In this document: piece by piece, positions 1 through 5,228 of the stretch
Position numbering within the stretch: the first letter of the stretch is position 1
How the letters are laid out: each line of letters opens with the position of its first letter
Assembly (NCBI GenBank): GCA_024635885.1
Contig: JAGXIA010000074.1
Location: 1-5,228 of the forward strand
DNA: 5,228 bases
Source of the DNA: Helicobacteraceae bacterium
Lineage (GTDB): Bacteria; Campylobacterota; Campylobacteria; Campylobacterales; Sulfurimonadaceae
Reading direction: 5' to 3'
Translations under genes and position numbers: made by a program
Notes under the pieces: model-generated
What the model was told of the DNA's origin: nothing
What the model saw: only the letters and a program-made list of their open reading frames with translations
The model's database searches: none

Positions 1-146
1 GTGATAACGCATCTTGTACCACCTGTTTCTTTAGCGCAGTCAATCCCATAAATCAGACCCAAATCATAAAGATTAACCGGAATTTCCGGATCATAAATAT
101 CTCTGAGTTTTTCTTTTATTTTTTCTTTTACTGCTTCAAATTTCAT
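1..146 (-). CDS. sufT: SufT/MIP18-family (DUF59) Fe-S maturation protein, N-terminal part
   Basis: Only the first 48 codons are present; the gene runs off the left edge. The visible protein starts MKFEAVKEKIKEKL, a charged helix, followed by the family hallmark DPEIPVNLYDLGLIY at residues 19-33. This motif is typical of the MIP18/DUF59 domain found in SufT, PaaD-like and YitW-like proteins, which assist Fe-S cluster maturation or transfer to target proteins. Cysteines occur at 37 and 46, but the conserved C-terminal part of the domain is outside the window. The start is supported by a strong Shine-Dalgarno GAGGAA (152-157) five bases upstream. The ATG overlaps the sufE stop by four bases (ATGA), implying translational coupling and membership in the suf operon. 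Calling it SufT rather than another DUF59 protein rests on this context; the family call is firm, the exact name less so. Confidence 0.8.
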   Translation of the reverse strand, partial: MKFEAVKEKIKEKLRDIYDPEIPVNLYDLGLIYGIDCAKETGGTRCVI

Positions 147-565
147 TGCTGTTCCTCTTTGCATTTGTTTGCATACCCATAAATTACACCTAAAAAGGCT
201 TCCATTCCCTGTTGCCGTACCGGGCTGAGCAGTTCCATAACACCCATCTGCATTAATAATTTTGTATCAAAAGCCAAAATCTCATCAGGAGTGCGGTTGT
301 TGAAAATCTCGAGTAACATTACAAGCATCCCTTTAGCAATGATGGAATCACCTTCAGCTTCAAGAACTACTTTTCCATCCTTACATTCTTTATGTAACCA
401 AGCAAGAGAAGAACATCCTTTGATGATATTGTCATCTGTCTTATACTTTACATCAAGATTATCTGCCTCTTTGCCATAATCTAAAATATACTCCATTTTC
501 ATATCTTTATCTGGCAATAGCTCTAAATCATCTTTATATAGTTGAACCTGTTCTTCCATTGTCAT
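143..565 (-). CDS. sufE: SufE, sulfur-acceptor protein of the SUF system
   Basis: A 140-residue cytoplasmic protein of the SufE/CsdE family. SufE accepts persulfide sulfur from the cysteine desulfurase SufS on a conserved cysteine and passes it to the SufBCD scaffold. The motif IIKGCSSLAWLH places the acceptor cysteine at residue 51, the same number as in E. coli SufE. The C-terminal motif LLSPVRQQGMEAFL (about 113-126) matches the family's LTPSRxxGL region. Length is normal for SufE. The first of two close ATG codons (MTM) is preferred because AAGGA lies about six bases before it; the second ATG would be about twelve bases away. It follows sufD after 12 bases and overlaps the next gene by four bases. 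No sufS lies beside it, which is unusual since SufE normally works with SufS encoded nearby. CsdE is the alternative name, but the suf context favours SufE. Confidence 0.93.
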   Translation of the reverse strand: MTMEEQVQLYKDDLELLPDKDMKMEYILDYGKEADNLDVKYKTDDNIIKGCSSLAWLHKECKDGKVVLEAEGDSIIAKGMLVMLLEIFNNRTPDEILAFDTKLLMQMGVMELLSPVRQQGMEAFLGVIYGYANKCKEEQQ

Positions 566-577
566 AGAGTATCCTTT

Positions 578-1717
578 TTATTTATAATAAGTTGCTTCAA
601 AATCTGCATGAATATTTTTTACAGCTTCTTCATTGCCTACCGTATCAATCAATATGTCGGCAAAAGCAAGAACCAGCATCTTCTTAGCTTCATCAAGTGT
701 AATGCCGCGTGAGCGAAGATAAAAAAGTGCATCTATATCGAGTTCTCCTATGGTCGAACCGTGTGAAGCTTCGAGTTCATCAATATAAATCTCCAGTTGC
801 GGTTTAGCATACATGGAAGCAATCTCGCTTAAGAGTACAGCTTTTGAATTTTGTTTTGCATTTGAGAATCTTGCCTCATGATCGACACGAATTCTACCGT
901 CAAAAATCCCAGTTGCTTCGTCTTTTAAAATCGTTCGCGCTTCTTGCACGCTTTTTGCATAAGGTCTATTGTGGTTGATAAATACAACATTTCCGCGACG
1001 CGCTTTTTCTGTCGCCAAGACCAGATGTGAAGCATCAGTCCATGCATAATCACTCAAATCTATTTTATACAGATGTAGAGCCAATCCACTCCCGAAGTCA
1101 AAAGTCTTAAGCTCCAGTGCTCCCTGCTTAGCAATATCATAGTGATGTGTTCCTATGACAGCAGCATCTTCGTCTAGCGTATTTTCATCACGAATCCAGC
1201 AAAGTGTACTATCAGCTGAGACTTCTGCATCTACACCGTAAAGCAACAAACTTTTCTCACTTCCTTGTGTTTGAAATTTTTCAAACACTTCCACTCTGGT
1301 ATTTGCTGCCGTTTTTATACAAATACGATACGGCAAAAAAGTTTGTTCTTGCGTAAATTCATGTTCTAACTCAAAGACTGCATCTTTTAATACTTCTACG
1401 TAAATCACCACAGGAGTAAGTGCATGAGAAAGAAAATAAAGTGCATCATAGTGCTCTATATCGACTGCAAAATCATCTTTGAAACTAAGCTTTACACCTT
1501 TTGGAAACTCTGTTACAACACCATTTTGTATTACTAATTTTTCACCCTCAGAAGGTGTGGAAACTTTTGGCATATTCAGAGTATATTTTTGTTCTAAAAG
1601 TGCTTTTATAGCAAAATGTTTATAGTGCTCAGTTTTGTTTGCCGGAAGACCAAGTGAACTCAGACGCTCATAAAGTGGATGCTTTGCATCTGCAAGCTCC
1701 AAGGTTATAGCTTGCAT
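578..1717 (-). CDS. sufD: SufD, Fe-S assembly scaffold subunit
   Basis: A 379-residue SufD, the paralogue of SufB that pairs with it in the SufB-SufC2-SufD complex; known roles are scaffold structure and iron acquisition. The variable N-terminal helical part (about 1-100) leads into the beta-helix core. The C-terminal family block is clear: FDGRIRV (272-278), the SNAKQNSKAVLLS stretch (285-297), PQLEIYIDELEASHGSTIGE (306-325) and LFYLRSRGI (331-339). His319 in this block corresponds by motif to the functionally important H360 of E. coli SufD. The cysteine usually found two residues before this histidine (KCSHGAT in many homologues) is Ala317 here. The only cysteines are 133 and 173. The start ATG overlaps the sufC stop by one base (TAATG), with AAAGGA about six bases upstream. 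Somewhat shorter than E. coli SufD (423). The assignment to SufD rather than SufB follows from low similarity to the adjacent SufB and the gene order. Confidence 0.95.
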   Translation of the reverse strand: MQAITLELADAKHPLYERLSSLGLPANKTEHYKHFAIKALLEQKYTLNMPKVSTPSEGEKLVIQNGVVTEFPKGVKLSFKDDFAVDIEHYDALYFLSHALTPVVIYVEVLKDAVFELEHEFTQEQTFLPYRICIKTAANTRVEVFEKFQTQGSEKSLLLYGVDAEVSADSTLCWIRDENTLDEDAAVIGTHHYDIAKQGALELKTFDFGSGLALHLYKIDLSDYAWTDASHLVLATEKARRGNVVFINHNRPYAKSVQEARTILKDEATGIFDGRIRVDHEARFSNAKQNSKAVLLSEIASMYAKPQLEIYIDELEASHGSTIGELDIDALFYLRSRGITLDEAKKMLVLAFADILIDTVGNEEAVKNIHADFEATYYK

Positions 1718-2463
1718 TATAAATCCTTTTTGATTGCTTGATATCCTTCGGCTTCAAGCGTTTTGACCAGTTCAGGTCCGCCGGTTTTAATTATTTGTCC
1801 ATCTTGTAATACATGGATATAGTCTGGATGAATATAATCTAAAATCCTGCTGTAATGGGTAATTACCAAAAAAGTTCTTTCCCCATTTTTCATACGGTTT
1901 ATTCCTTCTGAAACTGCTTTTAAAGCATCAATATCTAAACCTGAATCAATCTCATCCAAGATAATAACATCGGGTTGTAAAATTTCCATTTGTAAAATCT
2001 CATTGCGTTTTTTCTCTCCACCTGAAAAGCCATCATTAAGAGCACGGGATATCATGTCTGGTTTCATACCCAACTGCTCCACATGTTGACGCATAAGCTT
2101 TAAAAATTGTGCCGCATTGGTCTCTTTTTTGCCCTCATTTTTTTCTTTTTCATTAAGTGCTGTGCGCAGAAAATAGGTGTTATTTACACCAGGAATCTCG
2201 ACTGGATTTTGAAAACTCAAAAAGATACCTGACAAAGCACGCTCTTCAGGAGTTGTCTCTAAAATATTTTGACCCTTATAAAGAATTTCGCCCTCTGTAA
2301 CATCTACATCATAATGGCCTACTATCGCCTTAGAAAGGGTTGACTTTCCAGAACCGTTTGGTCCCATAATGACATGAATTTTCCCTTTTTCAAGCTCAAG
2401 ATTTAAACCTTTTAGTATAGCTTTTTCACCGATTTTTGCATGTATATTTTTAATGTTCATCAT
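1717..2463 (-). CDS. sufC: SufC, ABC-type ATPase of the SUF complex
   Basis: A 248-residue soluble ABC ATPase, the same length as E. coli SufC. It binds SufB and SufD and uses ATP hydrolysis to drive the conformational change needed for Fe-S cluster assembly. Visible motifs: Walker A GPNGSGKST (34-42, Lys40), Q-loop FQNP (Gln85), ABC signature FSGGEKKR (146-153), Walker B VIILDE (166-171, catalytic Glu171), D-loop SGLD (174-177) and switch His203. The signature FSGGEKKRNEILQ and the DEIDSGLDIDAL block are specific to SufC and distinguish it from transporter ATPases. No membrane partner is encoded nearby. Two ATGs are adjacent (MM); the first overlaps the sufB stop by four bases and has GAAGGAAG about seven bases upstream, so it is preferred. 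All expected catalytic residues are present, so the protein should be active. Confidence 0.97.
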   Translation of the reverse strand: MMNIKNIHAKIGEKAILKGLNLELEKGKIHVIMGPNGSGKSTLSKAIVGHYDVDVTEGEILYKGQNILETTPEERALSGIFLSFQNPVEIPGVNNTYFLRTALNEKEKNEGKKETNAAQFLKLMRQHVEQLGMKPDMISRALNDGFSGGEKKRNEILQMEILQPDVIILDEIDSGLDIDALKAVSEGINRMKNGERTFLVITHYSRILDYIHPDYIHVLQDGQIIKTGGPELVKTLEAEGYQAIKKDL

Positions 2464-3893
2464 CCTACACTTCCTTCGAGCGTTAAATTTAAAAGTTCTT
2501 TTGCTTCAACGGCAAACTCCATAGGCAACTGTGCAAAAACTTCTTTACAGAAACCATGGACTATCATTGAAACAGCATTTTCTTCACTGATGCCGCGTTG
2601 ACGGAGGTAAAAGAGTTGCTCATCGCTTATTTTTGAAGTCGTTGCTTCATGTTCTATCTGAGATTCTGCATTATGAGATTCCAGATAAGGAAAGGTATGC
2701 GCTCCACATTGGGAACCTATAAGCAGACTGTCACACTGGCTAAAATTACGTGCTCCAGTTGCATTTGGACCAACTTTAACCAAACCGCGGTAGCTGTTTT
2801 GCCCTTTCATCGCAGAGATACCTTTAGAAATAATCGTCGAGCGGGTATTTTTACCAAGATGAATCATCTTCGTACCCGTATCTGCTTGTTGCATTCTAGA
2901 TGTAACCGCTACAGAATAAAATTCTCCAACAGAGTTATCGCCTTTTAAAATACAGCTCGGGTATTTCCAAGTAATAGAAGAACCGGTTTCAACTTGTGTC
3001 CAAGAAATTTTTGAGTTTTCTCCAGCGCAGAGTCCTCGTTTTGTAACAAAGTTATAAATCCCGCCTTTACCCTCTTCATCTCCTGGATACCAGTTTTGAA
3101 TCGTGGAGTATTTTATTTCTGCATCTTTTTTTGCTATGAGTTCAACAACGGCGGCATGGAGTTGATTTTCATCCCGCTGGGGTGCTGAACATCCTTCATT
3201 GTAAGATACATAACTCCCTTCTTCAGCAATAATCAAAGTGCGTTCAAATTGTCCCGTATTTTTAGCATTAATACGAAAGTATGTGGAGAGTTCCATAGGG
3301 CATCGAACCCCTTTTGGAATATAAACGAATGTACCATCCGTGAAAACAGCGGAATTGAGTGCAGCAAAATAATTGTCGCTCATAGGAACGACAGAGAACA
3401 TATATTCTTTCACCAGTTCGGGATAATCGCGCATCGCCTCAGAGATAGAACAGAAAATAATACCTTTGTCTTTGAGTGTTTCTGAGTAAGTGGTTTTTAC
3501 TGAAACCGAATCAAAAACAGCATCAATCGCAATGCCCTGAAGCATTTTCTGCTCTTCTAAGGGAATACCGAGCTTTGTATATGCCTCAAGAATTTTTTCA
3601 TCAACCTCATCAAGACTGTCGGGCGCTTTTTTTGGAGCTGAAAAATAAGAGATACTTTGATAGTCAATCGGCGTATAATGCAGTTTCGCCCAATGGGGCT
3701 CTTTCATTTTTTCCCATTTATGCAAAGCTATGATGCGTAAATCTGTCATCCATGCCGGTTCATCTTTCTTAAGAGAGATAAATCTAAGTACGTCGTCATT
3801 TAATCCAGGAGGTGCTGTGTCTGATTCAACATCGACTGTAAACCCCAGTTTATAGTCTTGGGCAAGAATTTTATCGACATTATTTTGTGACAT
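2460..3893 (-). CDS. sufB: SufB, Fe-S cluster scaffold protein
   Basis: A 477-residue SufB, the main scaffold on which nascent Fe-S clusters are built in the cytoplasm. Family blocks are visible throughout: YKLGFTVDVESDTAPPGL near the N-terminus, the PPIDYQ-like TPIDYQSISYFSAPK (74-88), IPKGVRCPMELSTYFRIN (192-209), EGCSAPQRDENQLHAAVVE (233-251), the QNWYPGD turn (266-272), and the C-terminal NFSQCDSLLIG (383-393), IEHEATTSKISDEQLFYLRQRG (413-434). Cys387 and Glu416 fit the positions of E. coli C405 and E434, and Cys235 is close to the position expected for C254, judged by motif and offset from memory rather than by an alignment. There is no cysteine before residue 148, so an N-terminal CxxCxxxC motif as described in E. 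coli is absent. The start has an excellent GAGGAG (3899-3904) five bases upstream. It is the first suf gene, 71 bases after the ferritin-like gene, and overlaps sufC by four bases. Confidence 0.97.
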   Translation of the reverse strand: MSQNNVDKILAQDYKLGFTVDVESDTAPPGLNDDVLRFISLKKDEPAWMTDLRIIALHKWEKMKEPHWAKLHYTPIDYQSISYFSAPKKAPDSLDEVDEKILEAYTKLGIPLEEQKMLQGIAIDAVFDSVSVKTTYSETLKDKGIIFCSISEAMRDYPELVKEYMFSVVPMSDNYFAALNSAVFTDGTFVYIPKGVRCPMELSTYFRINAKNTGQFERTLIIAEEGSYVSYNEGCSAPQRDENQLHAAVVELIAKKDAEIKYSTIQNWYPGDEEGKGGIYNFVTKRGLCAGENSKISWTQVETGSSITWKYPSCILKGDNSVGEFYSVAVTSRMQQADTGTKMIHLGKNTRSTIISKGISAMKGQNSYRGLVKVGPNATGARNFSQCDSLLIGSQCGAHTFPYLESHNAESQIEHEATTSKISDEQLFYLRQRGISEENAVSMIVHGFCKEVFAQLPMEFAVEAKELLNLTLEGSVG

Positions 3894-3898
3894 GGTAA

Positions 3899-3904
3899 CT
3901 CCTC
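3899..3904 (-). promoter_or_regulatory. Strong ribosome binding site of sufB
   Basis: GAGGAG on the minus strand, five bases before the sufB ATG. It is the closest match to the consensus among the starts in this window and fixes the sufB start. It suggests efficient translation of the first gene of the suf operon, on which the downstream overlapping genes may depend. Confidence 0.8.
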
Positions 3905-3923
3905 AATTATCTTCTTTCGTATA

Positions 3924-3952
3924 AGTATAGATTCATTAAAATTAGTATTTAT
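3924..3952 (-). promoter_or_regulatory. Candidate sigma-70 promoter before sufB
   Basis: The 71-base gap between the ferritin-like gene and sufB contains TATACT (3924-3929, minus strand), a five-of-six match to the -10 consensus. It lies about 30 bases before the sufB ATG. Seventeen bases upstream is ATAAAT (3947-3952), a poor -35, though Campylobacterota promoters often lack a conserved -35. No hairpin terminator is visible in this gap, so read-through from the ferritin-like gene is also possible. The site is a weak prediction in AT-rich DNA. Confidence 0.3.
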
Positions 3953-3964
3953 TTGTTGAACCTG

Positions 3965-4252
3965 CTATTTATGGGCAATCTCTTTATCGGTAAATAAGTA
4001 ATCTTTGAGCTCTTTATCAAAAGTTGGGTCTTGTCGACGAATCCACTCAAGTAGCATTGCTGCATGCTCTTTTTCCTCATCTCTATTGTGTTCAAGAATT
4101 GCTTTTAACTCTTTATTTTTACATACGTCAACTCTCTGGTTGTACCAATCTGTTGCTTCAAGTTCTTCCATAAGTGATGTAATTGCTCTATGCATTTCTA
4201 TTGTTTCATCAGAGAGTTCATTGATCGGTTCGTGATAGCCTTCATTTGCCAT
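3965..4252 (-). CDS. Encapsulated-ferritin-like (EncFtn family) ferroxidase, no targeting tail seen
   Basis: A 95-residue, largely helical acidic protein matching the EncFtn family. These are half-ferritins whose two helices make a ferroxidase centre only when subunits pair; they oxidise Fe(II), normally inside an encapsulin shell because they cannot store iron alone. The motif MEELEATDWYNQRVD (28-42) and the second-helix block HNRDEEKEHAAMLLEWIRR (55-73) closely resemble Rhodospirillum rubrum EncFtn as I recall it. Glu30, Glu60 and His63 correspond to its ferroxidase residues E32, E62 and H65; Glu29, Glu32, Trp36 and Tyr37 are also kept. The N-terminus (MANEGYHEP) lines up with the known start, and AAGGAA (4259-4264) sits six bases before the ATG. 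The protein ends at TDKEIAHK, shortly after the YLFT motif, so the C-terminal encapsulin-targeting peptide is missing. It sits between a metal-efflux operon and sufB on the same strand. Iron supply or detoxification for Fe-S assembly is an inference. Confidence 0.9.
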   Translation of the reverse strand: MANEGYHEPINELSDETIEMHRAITSLMEELEATDWYNQRVDVCKNKELKAILEHNRDEEKEHAAMLLEWIRRQDPTFDKELKDYLFTDKEIAHK

Positions 4253-4273
4253 TTTTAATTCCTTTTAAAATAT

Positions 4274-4302
4274 TTTTTACAGATAATTATTTATCATGTC
4301 TA
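4274..4302 (-). promoter_or_regulatory. Candidate promoter of the ferritin-like gene
   Basis: On the minus strand TAGACA (4297-4302) matches five of six bases of the -35 consensus. Seventeen bases downstream is TAAAAA (4274-4279), a four-of-six -10. An alternative -10, AATAAT (4286-4291), lies closer but lacks a good -35. The region is AT-rich enough for chance matches. A promoter is expected somewhere here because the upstream operon ends at 4341. Confidence 0.25.
4282..4295. promoter_or_regulatory. Possible Fur/PerR-like operator
   Basis: GATAATTATTTATC has perfect five-base inverted arms GATAA/TTATC around a four-base centre. The left half resembles the Fur half-site GATAAT and the core ATAATTATT agrees with the PerR core ATAATnATT, but neither full consensus is met. 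It lies about 30 bases before the ferritin-like start, between the candidate -35 and -10, where a repressor would block transcription. Iron or peroxide control would suit a ferroxidase gene. AT-rich DNA makes chance similarity likely, so this is tentative. Confidence 0.3.
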
Positions 4303-4321
4303 CACTGTAATACATATAGAC
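4298..4321. repeat. 24-base dyad between the pepSY-like and ferritin-like genes
   Basis: Arms GTCTA (4298-4302) and TAGAC (4317-4321) are perfect inverted repeats, and a nested TGTAATACA (4306-4314) is itself a palindrome around one base. In minus-strand RNA the stem can extend to about eight pairs with two G-U wobbles and an eight-base loop. It begins 19 bases after the pepSY-like stop, so it could be a weak terminator or 3' stabilising hairpin, but no U-tract follows. It could equally be an operator for the ferritin-like gene. The role is undecided. Confidence 0.3.
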
Positions 4322-4340
4322 TTAATCTAACATTATTTAA

Positions 4341-4661
4341 TTATATTTTTTCTTTATCTATAATTGTACCATCTAAAGCGTTGATGGTTAGAGTATAATT
4401 TTTAGTAAAAATCCTATACTTTAGTATATTTCCTATATGTGTAAACTTCATGCTCAGTATCTTTTCATTTGTTTGCTCTTGAGTTATTTTAGCAACTGCA
4501 GCTTCATCTACTTTATGTAGTCTATGCATGTTTCTTCTGTTGTGCATCTTGACAAGTGGTCTTTTATTGAAACCATGTACTGATCTGTGCTCACTTGGTG
4601 ACATTGTTGCGCTTGAAGCAAAAACAAATAGTGGAATTATTAGTAGTGTCATATATTTCAT
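4341..4661 (-). CDS. Small exported PepSY-like protein with His/Met-rich segment
   Basis: A 106-residue protein. Residues 1-18 form a signal peptide (MKYMTLLIIPLFVFASSA) with a plausible cleavage after SSA at 18, so the mature protein is probably periplasmic. Residues 20-50 are strongly basic and rich in His and Met: His25, 29, 40, 46, 49 and Met20, 39, 45, including two MH pairs. Residues 51-103 look like a PepSY domain: an AVAKITQ helix, the KILSMKF strand, KYRIFTKNYTLTINALDGTIID with the characteristic strand-turn ending in a DG turn. The ATG overlaps the stop of the RND pump gene by one base (TAATG) and the Shine-Dalgarno is weak, so translation is likely coupled to the pump. This context suggests a periplasmic metal-binding or accessory role in heavy-metal efflux, but this is inferred. 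I do not recognise a named gene. Confidence 0.7.
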   Translation of the reverse strand: MKYMTLLIIPLFVFASSATMSPSEHRSVHGFNKRPLVKMHNRRNMHRLHKVDEAAVAKITQEQTNEKILSMKFTHIGNILKYRIFTKNYTLTINALDGTIIDKEKI

Positions 4662-5228
4662 TATAAATCTTTTTTATCTTTAATAGATATTTTTCTATGC
4701 TCTTTATTATAAAAAAGTAGATATGTTGAAGGTAATATAAGCAGTGTTAAAAGGGTTGAACTTATAATTCCACCTGTAATTACAACTGAGAGTGGGTATT
4801 GAATTTCGCTTCCCACACCAGTAGCGAACAATAAGGGTAAAATACCAAATAGCGTAGTAAATGCCGTCATTAAAACCGGACGAAGTCTCAGAAGAGTTGC
4901 ATCTTTGAGTAAAATTTTCAAATCTACATGTGGAAACTTTGCTCTTAATTCATCAATAAAACTTACGAGTACAATACCATTTAAAATTGCGATAGCAAAT
5001 ATTGCTAAAAAACCTATAATAGCTGATACAGAAAGATAAATATCTGCGTATAACAGGGCTATAATTCCACCAATAAAACCAAAAGGAACGTTTATTAAGA
5101 TAAGCATAGCTTTTGAGATAGAGTTAAAAGCGGTATAAAGAAGTAAAATAACTAAAAATATTGTAATTGGAATAAGTATTATTAACTTCTGAGTTGCCTC
5201 TTGCATATTTTTAAAGTCACCTGCCCAA
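4661..5228 (-). CDS. Heavy-metal RND efflux pump (CzcA/CusA-type), C-terminal part
   Basis: The last 188 residues of an inner-membrane RND transporter of the heavy-metal efflux (HME) family, proton-driven exporters that work with a periplasmic adaptor and an outer-membrane channel. The reading frame stays open to the right edge, beginning WAGDFKNMQEA, which matches the periplasmic WxGxFxNxQxA segment before helix 8, so the Met at 5206 is internal and the gene is 5'-truncated by the window. Five helices follow, matching TM8-TM12. Diagnostic motifs are AILNGIVLVSFI in TM10, RLRPVLMTAF before and in TM11, and ATGVGSEIQYPLSVVITGG into TM12. The family is usually about 1,000-1,050 residues. The substrate (Cu/Ag versus Zn/Co/Cd/Ni) cannot be judged because the deciding TM4 and periplasmic methionine regions are outside. 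The tail is short and lysine-rich. It overlaps the pepSY-like gene by one base. Confidence 0.92.
   Translation of the reverse strand, partial: WAGDFKNMQEATQKLIILIPITIFLVILLLYTAFNSISKAMLILINVPFGFIGGIIALLYADIYLSVSAIIGFLAIFAIAILNGIVLVSFIDELRAKFPHVDLKILLKDATLLRLRPVLMTAFTTLFGILPLLFATGVGSEIQYPLSVVITGGIISSTLLTLLILPSTYLLFYNKEHRKISIKDKKDL

Noticed and set aside
291..479. 62-codon plus-strand open frame opposite sufE
   Set aside because: It is embedded in sufE, which carries its catalytic motif and a good start, and the product has no recognisable features.
2649..2948. 99-codon open frame on the plus strand opposite sufB
   Set aside because: It lies wholly inside the certain sufB gene on the other strand, its product is rich in Arg, Cys and Thr with no recognisable domain, and it has no operon context. 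It is an antisense shadow.
3249..3733. Two plus-strand open frames of 78 and 85 codons opposite the 5' half of sufB
   Set aside because: They overlap each other and sufB, and neither gives a family-like protein. They are antisense shadows.
4005..4235. 76-codon plus-strand open frame opposite the ferritin-like gene
   Set aside because: Its Ser-rich low-complexity product is the antisense reading of the Glu/helix-rich ferritin-like protein, which is strongly supported by family motifs.
4339..4365. Seven-base inverted repeat AATTATA/TATAATT around the pepSY-like stop codon
   Set aside because: It consists only of A and T, overlaps coding sequence and is not followed by a U-tract in the minus-strand transcript. 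It is likely chance in AT-rich DNA.
5204..5206. ATG that could be read as the start of a separate 181-residue membrane protein
   Set aside because: The frame stays open to the window edge and the residues before this Met (WAGDFKN) match the conserved RND segment ahead of TM8, so it is an internal Met of a larger pump.
1..5228. Mobile elements, CRISPR repeats, tRNA/rRNA genes or phase-variable homopolymer tracts
   Set aside because: I saw no transposase, terminal repeats, spaced direct repeats, RNA-gene signatures or long G/C tracts. A and T runs are common but short and fit the base composition.

Overview
The window is a compact, AT-rich, entirely minus-strand stretch of bacterial chromosome. 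It reads (in transcription order, from high to low coordinates): a heavy-metal RND pump C-terminus, a small exported PepSY-like protein, an encapsulated-ferritin-like protein, sufB, sufC, sufD, sufE, and the first third of a SufT/MIP18-type gene. Low GC, tightly packed overlapping genes and the general look of the proteins suggest a Campylobacterota member (Sulfurimonas, Sulfurovum or Arcobacter-like). This is an impression from composition and style, not a proven placement.

Region 1 (about 4341-5228) is the end of a metal-efflux operon. The pump gene runs off the right edge, so only its last five membrane helices are visible. Its stop overlaps the start of a 106-residue secreted protein by one base. 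That protein has a His/Met/Arg-rich segment followed by a PepSY-like fold.

Region 2 (3894-4340) holds a 95-residue ferritin-like gene flanked by two short AT-rich intergenic stretches. The protein matches the encapsulated-ferritin (EncFtn) family, with all recognisable ferroxidase residues present. It ends right after the conserved domain, so it has no visible encapsulin-targeting tail, and no encapsulin shell gene is in view. A Fur/PerR-like AT-rich inverted repeat and a 24-base dyad lie just upstream of it.

Region 3 (1-3893) is a SUF iron-sulfur assembly operon, sufB-sufC-sufD-sufE-sufT. The genes are joined by 4-base or 1-base overlaps, apart from a 12-base gap before sufE. SufB, SufC and SufD form the scaffold and ATPase complex, SufE is the sulfur-transfer protein, and the SufT-like protein is probably an Fe-S maturation factor. 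The cysteine desulfurase sufS, usual partner of SufE, is not between sufD and sufE or anywhere else in the window.

The most interesting reading is a possible iron-handling module: a small stand-alone EncFtn-type ferroxidase next to, and perhaps co-transcribed with, the Fe-S assembly operon. I did not find anything that is clearly a wholly new system; the individual families are known.
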